From the NCBI RefSeq assembly GCF_050948175.1, contig NC_135201.1, positions 7,626,001 through 7,690,000 of the forward strand: DNA of 64,000 nt. Direction: 5' to 3'. The notes below the pieces were generated by a model. It worked only from the letters and a program-made list of their open reading frames with translations. It ran no database searches and was not told where the DNA came from. The DNA is from Xylocopa sonorina (Eukaryota > Arthropoda > Insecta > Hymenoptera > Apidae). Each line of letters opens with the position of its first letter. The stretch's first letter is position 1. The position numbers and the translations under genes are program-made. Shown here piece by piece: positions 51,201 through 62,565 of the stretch.

Positions 51201-54200
51201 GAATATTTGTAGTGGAAATGCTCGATGCAGAAATCTCATATGCGAGATCGCCTCGAGCATTGACACGATTTTACTATGTAGAGGATATTTACAAACAAAT
51301 TTAACCGAGAAATCGTCTGCCAAAGTCCTTGGCTCCACCACTACCTAATTTGGAGTAGATCCAAATCTAATAGAAATCCAACCATTTCTGATTCCATTCA
51401 TATTCAACGGTGGTACCTGCCAACTTCTAACAAATTAATTACTATTTGGCCAGGGATCAACGATTTCACTACGTTTACGATCTCGTAGTTTTACTACGGA
51501 TTGTACTCGTCGCAGATGTTACAGAGAATTGATACGATTTTCCTTTTTGGATTCATAATCGAAACTGGGTCAGAGCAGGACTTGTTTAGCTACAAAAGAC
51601 GCACGCGAATCGTTGATAAGAATTATTAATTACTTTCTCGCGATCGAACGAGGTACCGTTATGTCATGTGGCAAATTGTTTAATGACGAGTCTCTGTTAG
51701 CAACCTGTTGTGTCCTGATTATAGTGTGCGTAGCAACAAGCAGCGCATAGAGGGGTCGCGATTCATTGCATTACTCCTCTGCGGGTGTTTGCAGATATTT
51801 TTTTTTTTAATGTAAAAACAAAAGAGCACTTACTCGCGTTTTCGATAACTGTTTTTTTTTTACATATCTCACAAAATGTAAAATATAAAAGTAGCTTACG
51901 CGAGATGTTAAAAATAAAAATACTGCGAGAGAATGGTTTTTAAATATTTGCCACGTGAAATATGATTCGAAATTCAAATTCGGATTGGGAAAGGTACAAA
52001 GTGGATTTACTCTGTACCTAGTTGCAGCCACGTACCGGGTGGAACAAAATCGCGTTCGTGGAAATGCTTTTTGATTACTGAATGATTTGAGTAAAATACG
52101 AACAGATTTAGTATGACCTTTATTTCCAACAATTTTGTTAATTTGTTACATCGTTCTTGATGTTTATAAAAAAGAGGAAGGAACAAGCAACGTTTAAAAG
52201 CTTCGAGTGTTGATCAATCTTAAAATCTTAATTGAACTTTTATCCAAAGTGATCTAGCGTCCATCGCGAGGGACTTTAAAGGGACCCAACGTCGACGATG
52301 CATGCGCGTGTCGCGGACCAAGTTTCTAATCGCACAACGTTGTAGCATTGCCCAGCAATTCTTGCTCCAAGTTGGAAGTCGAGCCCAAATTAAACTAAAC
52401 ATTGCTCAATGTGCATTTAACGCAACAAATTTCATATCTCATATGGGCGCCAGTCTCAGATCAACTTTTTGAACTTTGTCCAATGGAGAGGCTGAGTGGT
52501 AACGTGGCCAATAAAGAGCGGACAGAAGCCTAAGGAAGTTGAAGGATTCGAGCATTCCCCTTTTCAATTTTTCCCTTTTTCCTTCTCTCTTATTTAGGTT
52601 CAGCGGTGTATTGATCGGCGATGACGTCACGCCACGCCCGTGTCACGTGGCCTAAAATGGCCGCCGACACCAACCCTCCACCACTTTTCTGCCTATTCTG
52701 CTACTGTGTTCGCTCGTTTTCACCCCCTGCCCACAATTGTTTCTCTTTTCATTCCGTTAACGCTTCTCTGTACGCTGAGATGAGCTAGGAAATATAGCGA
52801 CACGCTGCCAGCGAATGAAAGGGTGAAACAGGGGGAAGGAGAGGGGCAGAACAATGGGGGCGAGGAAAAAAAAAAGAAAAACACAGCACTCGTCGTTAGA
52901 AAATTCGTGATAATTGGACACTTAATTATTAAGGAGAAAGGAAACTAGGGCTAGGGTAAAGGGAGGGAATTGGATGCAAGGACACTGGAATTTTGACTCA
53001 TCTTCAGGGAACGTAACTCTCGATGAGAATATTTTTAAGTCCAGTTTAACGAAACATCCAATTCCTCGATCCCTCTTCTTGTAAAACTATTTTATCCTCG
53101 ACTTTCTTGGGGATAAAAAATTTGTTTCATCCTGTTCATTTGTTCGTTTCTTTTTCTTTTTTTTCTGAAGTACGATGGTCGAATTCGCGTTGCACCACCC
53201 GGTACACTTTGGCCATCGTGCTCCAGTGTCGAAAATAGTATCGTAGGTGGTAAGTGAAAAGCGAATGATGCACGATGTTTTTCGGGAAGCAACTGGTGAT
53301 AAAGCCACGTTGCAACTCGTGCATACAGGGTGTGTGAGCCGTGCAAATAAGAGATTTCTGAGAAACGTAAGCTGTTACTTGCTCGGTTATTGGTTATCAG
53401 CGTTCCGAGTTATCGACGACGAAAGGCGATCCGCGTATGCAAATCGAAACTAATTCCCTGCACACCATTCTTTGTTAGTTACGGAGAATAGTTCACCGTG
53501 TGTGCCACGATTGACATCAACCTTTCGTTCATTCGAACCATAACGTTCTCCTGTAACATATGTTTTTCTCAATTTTTTGTTTCATCTTCGTACGAAAAAA
53601 TTTAATGGAACCTCGTCGAAACAATAAAATAGCTTATCACTTTTTCGTACACCCGATATCGATTGAACTGGCCGATATCTGCGAACGATGGCCACGAAAA
53701 GTAATATAAAACCCCTCGCACTTAGCGATAAGATGAAAGTGCTTGGGTCTGCTACAGGTGCATCCAACTTTGGCAATGAATGACGAATCGGAAATGGGAA
53801 AATCGATCCTGGCTCTGATTACCATTGGAATTTCGCGTATTATCTACCTCGTGGAGAGCGTGCCTCTCAGGAGCATTTATTTGCTGGAAAGAATAACATT
53901 TTGTCTAAACTCTGACATAGAGTGGATATAAATTATATATTTGTCAAAGAGAATTGTACTGTTATACTTCTTTAATCATTTTTTTCATTTGCAACATGAG
54001 ATGAGAGATACTCGAGTCTAAAAGTAGCCAGTTGGAGATTAAAAATATAATGTCCAGAATAGCGTCGATTCGGGGAGGAGAGCACGAGCTTTCAAGAACC
54101 ACTAGAATTCTCCAATCTTTAACGAAAAATAATACTCACACCTTGTTAATTGTATTTATTGTACGACTGCTTTTTTTCTATGTCTGCAAAAATGTCCGAC

Positions 54201-56161
54201 TAACGCCTTGCTCGTTTGAATTTCCAGCTTCCTGGATGATCTAGACCGATTAGGGGCAAGGGATTATCAGCCTACGGAGCAAGATATTCTAAGGACCCGT
54301 GTTAAAACAACGGGCATAGTCGAAGTCCACTTTTCCTTCAAGAATCTTAATTTCAAGTGAGTAGCTGCAACGAATTTTTACTTGGCGAGGAGGATCTGAA
54401 TCTATTCAGAGTGTAAGAATGAACGAGGGAAGAATGAAGAGCTGTCGTTCTAATCTACTGTTTACACTCCAAGTGGAATGCAGGTGCATTTTTATCGACA
54501 TCCACCGGTAGAAAGAAGCGTTATCTGCTTAGGATGTTTAAGGTGCATCAACAGAGGGGAAACTGTTTTCCGTTCTCTATTCGAAAGATGTTACAAAGTA
54601 TTGCTTCAATGTCTCAGTGTTTTAGACGATCGGTTCTAAATTCTATCGTACAATGATTAATATTCATTTTTATGTGTGAATGCTTGAAAAATTATGCGCG
54701 TAGGTAATGTAAATTGCGAGTGTTAATTTAAACTGGCGGGCAACTTTGACGATCCCGCCCGTGAAAGAAGCAAATTGAGTAAAGAATGTGGAGGAGAGGG
54801 TGACGAGAGAGAGAGCAATGACTTATGAATGATTGAGCGTGAATCATTGGTCTGATAATTTAAGAAGCCGGGAACGAGCATTCCTTCTTTCAATTACTAT
54901 GGCGTTAAATACTCTGTGTTTCATATCTATTTTCAGTAATCGAACGATAAGACGAACATACGCTATAGGAATTGAATAAATAGTCAAGGATGCGATATTA
55001 AATTCATCTTTCTGGTTTCTGTTACGACTGAAAACAATTCAGATAAAGAATCATCTCGAATTTACGCTCTTTTTCACTCGGTTTATTTATCGTTGTTTCA
55101 ATGCTTCTTCTTCTTTTTTTTATAGATTATTCGACGTGGGTGGTCAAAGAAGCGAACGTAAGAAATGGATCCACTGCTTCGAGGACGTTACTGCGATTAT
55201 ATTCTGCGTTGCAATGTCCGAGTACGATCAAGTCTTGCACGAAGATGAAACGACGGTGAGAATTCGAATATATTTTTAACAAAAGACGCGACCACCAACA
55301 ATGGCGTGCTCCAATTTGTAATGTGTGTCGAAAGAAATTTCACTGTGGTGGAAGAGAGTTGAATTGGAAGCTTAAAACAGAAATAGTATCACTGAGTATA
55401 TGTATGTAAAAGGACACGCGATACGTCACGCTAGCAAAATTCATGACAATAGTGTAATTCAAGAAGCTGAGGAAGCCTAACTTCGTTTACCCGCTAAAGA
55501 ACCGCATCGAAAGTGCTGAAACTCTATAGTTGGTCAAGATATCTAAATGTTGATCAACAAAATTAATATTATTTCCATTCAACTGTTCCTTTACATAAAT
55601 ATTAATGTACTTTATATTGAAACGAACATTTCAACGCAATGATTATTTGGTACAGAACCGAATGCAGGAGAGCTTGAAGCTGTTCGATTCAATTTGCAAT
55701 AACAAATGGTTCACCGACACCTCGATCATCCTGTTCTTGAACAAGAAGGATCTCTTCGAGGAGAAAATCCGCAAGTCTCCGCTCACCATTTGTTTCCCCG
55801 AGTATGCCGGTAAGAATAGGTTCCTTCTGCACGTTTTAATCGTAGCCAGAATGTAATACGATATCTTGCTGTTAATAGATTAATGCGAACGTTTCCTTTC
55901 CTATTCGATCGGCGTAAGAAACGATTTTCGAAGGTTTAACGGGCATTCAGATACGTTTGTCGCTTTGCTGCAGGGACGCAAGAGTACGGCGAGGCGGCCG
56001 CGTACATCCAGGCGCAATTCGAGGCGAGGAACAAGTCAACCACTAAAGAGATCTACTGCCACATGACTTGCGCTACTGATACAAACAACATTCAATTCGT
56101 GTTCGACGCAGTCACAGATGTCATTATCGCCAATAATCTCCGTGGCTGCGGTCTCTATTAG
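45296..56161 (+). CDS. Galphao: G protein alpha o subunit (Go alpha)
   Basis: Eight coding exons: 45296-45413, 48718-48760, 49217-49358, 50578-50738, 54228-54356, 55126-55255, 55656-55809 and 55974-56161. All have GT-AG borders and compatible phases, giving exactly 354 aa, the canonical Go-alpha length. Gly2 (N-myristoylation) and Cys3 (palmitoylation) are present. The P-loop is GAGESGKST (40-48). Switch I is RTRVKTTG with the catalytic Arg near 179. Switch II is DVGGQ with Gln near 205. The guanine-specificity motif is NKKD near 270, TCAT is near 325, and the C-terminal GCGLY holds the pertussis-toxin-modified Cys at 351. It is the membrane-bound GTPase coupling seven-helix receptors to effectors, abundant in neurons, and it also acts in Frizzled signalling in flies. 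ATG 45296 is fixed by the invariant MGC start. Only one first coding exon was seen; fly Galphao has alternatives. Confidence 0.98.
45414..48717 (+). other. Galphao intron after the first coding exon
   Basis: A 3.3 kb intron splitting the P-loop codon Gly40. It contains a TGACGTCA followed by an ATTGGTAACACCAAT palindrome at 46780-46800. Two chance-length frames on opposite strands overlap near 48235-48694. No alternative first coding exon resembling MGC...AEER was found. Confidence 0.6.
49359..50577 (+). other. Galphao intron 3 with an open frame
   Basis: A 1.2 kb intron. It contains a 125-codon ATG frame at 49406-49783 on the plus strand with ordinary-looking composition. It shows no recognised domain and no Kozak or splice support, so it is listed as intronic sequence only. 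A repeat of AACGATCG units lies just upstream, in intron 2 at about 49138-49167. Confidence 0.5.
50739..54227 (+). other. Galphao intron 4
   Basis: A 3.5 kb intron, the largest after the first coding exon. It contains a possible regulatory cluster at 52620-52662: TGACGTCA, a CACGTG E-box and AAAATGGCCGCC. A TACAGGGTGT transposon-end-like fragment lies at about 53326. No exon was recognised. Confidence 0.6.
54357..55125 (+). other. Galphao intron 5
   Basis: A 769-bp intron ending in a long polypyrimidine tract before the exon that encodes switch II (DVGGQ). Nothing else was recognised in it. Confidence 0.8.
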
Positions 56162-56285
56162 GATAAATATTCCCGTCGCGGAGCCGATCGACCGACACAC
56201 ACTCACACTCACACACATGAACACGACAGGCATGCATTGCGAGCACACGGAAGCGTATGAGGAATGAGAGACTGTCAGCTGCCGA

Positions 56286-56341
56286 AAGAGAGAGAGAGAG
56301 AGAGAGATCGATTGTGTGACAGAGGGAGAGAGAGAGAGAGA
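56286..56341. repeat. (GA)n tracts at the start of the Galphao 3' UTR
   Basis: Two AG runs separated by about 14 bases, starting 125 bases after the stop codon. They create an artificial Ser/Leu frame on the minus strand. Confidence 0.9.
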
Positions 56342-56930
56342 GAACGGCTGAAAGAACGTGCGAGAAAGAGAGAGAGTACGTAAGAGAGCGAGAGAGGGAG
56401 AGAAAGTGATACACCTACGTATGTACCACCGCTACTACTACCGACCACCTGCGGATACCTTCTCGATTTTTTTAATCAAACACCCCTTTGTGGCGGACCC
56501 TTTCGACGTTCTTTCCTTGACACACTGACACCAACGATTCGAAGTCGATTCCAGTGTTTGCAAAAGGAGGCGTTGCCTGTGTGTCGAGACGCGGAGGCTT
56601 GGGAACTCTTTACCAGGAGGAAGTCCTCCGAGAATCAAGGAAGAGACGTGCGGAGGTCAGAAAAGGGGAATGTTGAAAGGGGACGTGTGCAGTGATCGAT
56701 TCAGATTTTTCATAGATATCGCGACGAATCGCACAAAGACCAATCACGATGTACACTTGGATCTTGGGATCCTTCATCCGATTTTGTCGTAAATTAGGAC
56801 GGAAGGTACTGAAATATTAAATATAATTCATCGTTCGGGTAGAAAATTGAATCGATTTGATTTTTCTGTGTGTCAAATGATTTTTATATTTTTCGTTATT
56901 GTTTATTTATTTTTTTATTGTTTGATGCTT

Positions 56931-56952
56931 AAAGGCGCGCGCGTGCGCCTTT
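56931..56952 (+). other. GC-rich hairpin in the Galphao 3' UTR
   Basis: AAAGGCGC and GCGCCTTT form a perfect 8-bp stem around a 6-base GCGCGT loop, in otherwise AT-rich 3' sequence. The core also alternates purine and pyrimidine. Confidence 0.5.
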
Positions 56953-57788
56953 GTATAGTACAATTATCAAATTTGTTTTAAAATGAGTTTAAATTATTAA
57001 TTTTTTCAGTGGAATTAATACTTTAATATCTTTTAAAACAGATGATAGATCGTCTCGCGTAGAATTCTTTAAGAAATTAGCCACTTAAGGTTGGAAATAA
57101 TTTATTTGAATAATTTTCCAGTTAATATGAATTTAATTTTCTACCTGAAAGTATCGTACAAGACAATTTATTACGTGACACGCGAGTTTTCTTTTTCACG
57201 TTGTACTGTGACAATGATATTTTCAAATGTTTTAGCTCTATTTGAACAAGTATATTACGTTTATCGCCGGTCGCACAACTAGCGCGCACAACAAATCGAT
57301 GAAAAATCTATACGTTTTCTCTGTTACAAACACGTACAGGTACTTTTTATTTGCCGTTAGCGTAACATTCAGTTTCCGATCCGTTCATTTGAATTGGAGA
57401 ACTGAAGGAGAGACGCGCAAAAAGAAGCCGTGCGAAGAAACCCAACGTGGCGTAGATCGAGCTGTAGGGTAAAAACGAAATTACAGAAACGTCGATGCGC
57501 CAATCGAGGCGGCCAAGTGCTATAAAGTTACACGAGGGAAAAAACATGTACGCCTCAAAGTACAGGAGTGCAATTAAAGCTCGACATTTGAACCTCTACG
57601 GAGGCTAATCTAAGACGAAGCATTTTCGCGTCAGATGTCGACGACCTTCGACGAATGACTCTTCGTGTCTGAAACGATGGATTCTCGATCATTTTTCTTC
57701 AACTAAGAATCGAAGACTTCGAATATTTTCGTTTCATCGTCACGCACATTCACGCGATTCTACGCACACGAACGCACGAACACGCAAG

Positions 57789-57849
57789 CACACACACACA
57801 CACATATACACACACATATATACACACAACTCTATATATATATATATAG
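57789..57849. repeat. Mixed (CA)n/(TA)n microsatellite
   Basis: Alternating CA and TA dinucleotides followed by the palindrome CTCTATATATATATATAGAG. Confidence 0.9.
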
Positions 57850-59225
57850 AGCATGCGTTGAAGTGTTTGCAATGCGAAAAGCGTCTCAGGTTCCACTGGA
57901 ACGAACTACATAGGATCCTTGAATTTCCGAATTTCTCTCGAATAATTTAATTATTTTTTTACCTTTCTTTCGATCGGGATAAATGTGTTTGAACAATAAG
58001 AGATATAGTAATTGCGTTTTCACGCTTCTTTATTCATCGAAAGAATCCCTGTTGGCTCTAAAAACGGACATCAGTACAGTCGAAACATTCCACGTACAAT
58101 CGAATGCAATCTTTTCCTGTTTTGTCTTATTTTTTATTTAATTAACGCAATGCAATCGCCAATTTTCATTACCGTTTTGTTTAATCGATTCGAACGATTT
58201 TTTGTGAAAAGGATTTTCTGGGACTGCAATTGCGATTAACGAATGCGGGGAGTCTCGAGTGAATTTTTTCGGCAATTTTTACCAAAGATACAATTTCTTT
58301 AACGATACGAGGTGTAATCTTAAAAGTTTATTTCGTATTTAAAAAATCGTAGCATGTATTCATTGCATAGAACTTATTGGACATTCGAATGTGTTTGAAA
58401 TAATTGCGATTGCAATTCAACGCTACTTAATTGTAATATAAATTCGAATACCGAGAAGTGTGTTTGACCAAAAAGAACCAAAGAATCGAGTAGAACAATA
58501 AAATTACAAATGTAAACGAAAGAAAAAAGAAAAAAAAAAGAAGTAAGAACAGAAAGAAGAACAGAAAAAATATCGAAATTAACCGAGCGATCCGAATTAT
58601 GTACAGAGGATAGAATTTTGCTCTTAAATGGAATTAAAAAAGAATCGTTTCTGCTTTTCATTTCTCTTTCGCGACCGCCGCGAACAGCAAAAACGGAAAG
58701 GAAACGTTATCGTTGGTTCGATTTTTCCGAATTTTTTTCTCTTTTTGTTTCTACACGCCGACTTTGCGAATTATTTTTATATCGTTAGTTGGATCTAGGA
58801 GATAAAGAAAAAGAAAAAAGAAAAAACAAAAAAAAAACAAGGAAAAAGAATAGTATTACTGTCACCGCCGTTGCCATATTATTGTAAAAGTTAATATATA
58901 AATTCTAGGGGTATCGATTTATTAATTAATTAAGTATTCCTATATGTAGTAGCCGTAATTATGTATAAAGTAAGTACGTATATAGAATTTCTAGTCAAAT
59001 AGAGAACGTGCTAGCTCGTACGGAATGTGTAACGATCGGGGAAGCGAATTGCTTTTTTCAAATTTTCCCATTCGGAGTGACGATCTTTTTATTTCCCTCA
59101 CGATCAGTTTCCGGTTCGATTCGATCGCTTGTAATCGATAATAAATCGACAGGATAATGATACTTTTGTATTTATAGCGTGCCGTTGTTCAGTCATAAGT
59201 TAAACGTGTAACAAGCGAAAGGAAA

Positions 59226-59382
<157 letters not shown>

Positions 59383-60979
59383 TTTTAAGCGAATCGAGGT
59401 TGAAGAATAATTGTAATACGAAACGAATGTGCAATTTCGAGTCTGGAAATTGTAATTCAGTTCTAATTATAATCGCCTAGGATAAATGCAATGAATTAAA
59501 CTGTATACAGCAGTGATCGCCTTGGGACTGTTCATTCTTGTCGGTTATTCCCCGATCAGGCGTACCAACAGCGATCCACGCTGCTAGTTACATTTTTCCG
59601 CGTTTCTTCGCGTTGTTTTTCAATTTTCAAAAGGGGTAGGGTGTGGGAAGAGACGAGCTTTGGTAACTTGAAATTTTCATTCATCGACTTAACGACTGCA
59701 CGGGTCGGGATTCTACGTTTCTCTGCTCTTCATTTCTTCGCGTTGGAGTTTTTAAGTTTTCCCTTAACTTTTTACTCTCTCTGTTCGTTCGTTGTTCCGT
59801 GGCGTGAAATTCAGGGATTTTCAACAGGATTGCCGCGAACTTTTTCGATTTTACCGCAACGTATTTCTCTGCTCTCGTTACTTTGCATTAGATCGAACGA
59901 AATGATTAAATCTTCTCCTTAATAAGCACACACCTTCATTGCGACTCGTTGTCGAGGCAACATCGACTCACGATTATTCGATCTGCAACTTGCAACCGGT
60001 TAGATCGACCAACTTAATTCTCACCGATGCGTTTCAAGCGATAATTAACCATCGAGACGTGCAAATTTTGTATCCGCTTGTAGCGAAACGAGATTAGACC
60101 GCGGATAGGGAAATCGTTGCTCTGAATCATCGAGAACCAGCAACTCACGATGCATAAGTTCCAACTAAAGTCTAGAAACTCATTAAAAGGGGATAACACG
60201 AGAAAAGTGAGAGATGAAAACATTCGAGTAAACAGCAAATCGTTTGCGAATAACTAAGAAAAAAATCTTCTCTACTGAAGAGCAAATAATAGTTAAATAA
60301 CAAACTGGAAGTAATATTTTTCACGAGAACGCTCTTATCGCGAAGAGTGATGCGTACGCGCGAAAGAGAGAGAGAGAGAGTGAGAGAAAGCGAGAGAAAA
60401 AGTGAGGAGTAAATGTTGTCGAGAGTAACGGAGCGAAGAATGAAAAAGTGGCGCAGCATTTGCGATTAATCGAATTGCTATCGATCTTGGGAGGAAATAC
60501 AGGAGGAGATACGTTCAGGAGGAGATGGAGATGATTAGAAGGGGTTAATAATTGAGGATTTTAACGTACCAGGGAGATTAGTGGTGAATCAATATTCGAA
60601 TATCGCGCCAGGGTTCCTGGATCAGGATTGGTGGCCGCGCGGTGGAGGTAGATGGTCAGGCGGGGCAAATACGGAAGTAACTAACACTAGTGTTATTATC
60701 GTAATTGTAACGATTAATGGTAACGATCATAATCTTATCGATAAACGCTAAATGATAATAAGGGTTCGTGGATGCGAGGAAAAAGAAGCATAAAAGAAAT
60801 ACGAAAAAACGAAAAAAAAAAAAGAAGAAGAAGATGATAACATCGCGGGTGATGATGGTCGAACGATGATGACGCGCCCAACAAAAATCGTTTCGTAAAA
60901 TCATTCGTAGATCTCGACGAATCGACGCCGTTTCTTTCTTACTTTTATTACCTTTTCATTCTTTTATTGTGGATAAATT

Positions 60980-61011
<32 letters not shown>

Positions 61012-61220
61012 GTGCGTGCGAGTGAGAGTGAGAGAGTGAGAGAATGAGAACGAACGAGAGGAAAGGAGGGGGAGAGAATGAGCGAGCTACCGTAAGGGCA
61101 ACGGGAATTTCTCGATGGATGAGAAAGGGAAAATTGCGAGAGGAGGATGCTCTCTCATTATACATATATAAATATATATAATTATTATATAATAATTGTC
61201 CATACATCTTGAAATGTCGA

Positions 61221-61226
61221 AATAAA
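61221..61226 (+). terminator. Candidate distal Galphao poly(A) signal
   Basis: AATAAA about 5 kb after the stop codon and just before the cluster of foldback elements. It is one of several candidate hexamers. Confidence 0.3.
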
Positions 61227-61443
61227 CGAACAAAGAAACACGAATGGCTTTTCTCGTCTCGCTGCGTAATTTTTTGTATCTAATGAGATGTATTTAGAAA
61301 TTGCAGTCACTCCAATGGTGCAAGTTAAATAAAGTCAACTGCAAGTCTCAGGAAAGGATCACTGGAAACGGTGGCCCCTGGTAACTTTATTCGTTTCTGT
61401 CGATCCTTTTCTTTATTTCATTTTTCTCTTCGAATGCAATCTT

Positions 61444-61746
61444 CAACAACGCAACTTAGTCACAGTAAGAGCACTGTGATGTTACTTGTGCCGCGTGACA
61501 TCACTTCCATAGGCATTTACGCAAGCACTCGTCGATGGTTCTGATGGCACGTGGTAACACGACGTTCTGAAACATCATAGTACTACTATATCACGCCTGT
61601 TACATGTTTATTCAGGAACTTTTTACCCTTTTAGCTCTTGCTCTGTAGTTCTTTTTCTATTAAAATTGACAATATGTAGTAAATATATAATGTCACGCGG
61701 CACAAGTGACATTACATTGCTCTTACTGTGACGAAGTTGTCGTTGG
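61444..61746. mobile_element. Foldback element, family B
   Basis: Arms of about 57 bp at 61444-61502 and 61690-61746 are inverted copies (CACAGTAAGAGCA... against ...GCTCTTACTGTG, and TTGTGCCGCGTGACAT against ATGTCACGCGGCACAA). They flank about 190 bp of unrelated interior. The outer ends read AACAACG and CGTTGGG-like. There is no coding capacity, which fits a non-autonomous DNA element with terminal inverted repeats. Confidence 0.75.
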
Positions 61747-61791
61747 GATGTATATTTTAACAGTTTTATTCTGATCTATCGTATATCTCCC

Positions 61792-62277
61792 GTTTTGGAG
61801 GTAAGAGAGAGAAAGATGCTATAAGAAAGAGTGAAACAAATGATACTGACCCTACTCTAAAACCCTTGGCGCCATTTCTGTGAAATGCATTCAAACTGGT
61901 CGCACATAGTTATCGACAATAAAGTAAACTACTCAAGAACTACTAGCGCCATCTCTTGGAGAATCGCTGAAACTGGTCAAGCATTAGTTTCAGTACTTTC
62001 CACAGAGATGGCGCTAGTAGTTCTTGAGTAGTTTACTTCGCTGTCGATAATGCTGAGCGACCAGTTTGAGCACTTTTCGCAGAGATGGCGCCAGGGGTTC
62101 TTAAAGAGTGTCCATAATATCTGTCTCACTCTTTCTTATAGCCTTTTTATATATCTTTCTCTCTCTTACCTCTAAAGCGGGAGATATAATTTATCTTACT
62201 TTTTCTATTCAATGAAAATTAATAAATTTCTTTATTTAATCAGCAGTACTCTACAATTCTGTAATCAAGATGGGAGA
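61792..62277. mobile_element. Foldback (palindromic) element, family A copy 2
   Basis: The same palindrome as the element at 21740. It starts ATATCTCCCGTTTTGGAGGT and ends with the complement near 62190. A right tail (TTTAATCAGCAGTACTCT) is shared with copy 1, extending to about 62277. AGATGGCGC-type motifs are at 61946, 62006 and 62083, with a one-mismatch form at 61868. It encodes no protein. The left outer extension present in copy 1 is absent here. Confidence 0.85.
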
Positions 62278-62565
62278 GAGAAGCAGAGAGAAGGGGAAAC
62301 GAAGTCAGGAAGGCAATGGATGCTGGAGCTTTGAGAATTAAGTGTATTCAAAGGAATATCCTTAATTAATCATTAATTATCCAGTTGTACACTTCGAAAA
62401 TTATAAGAAAAAGTGGACGACGAGGAGCTGAGAGGTTTCCATGGAAGAAAGAAGAGGATAATCTATCACATTATTTATTCTCTATCATTATAGATTAACT
62501 TTAATGTACAAATTTATATTTGCTGGTATATTATGTCTCTGTAAGAATGTTCTACTTGTAAATTT

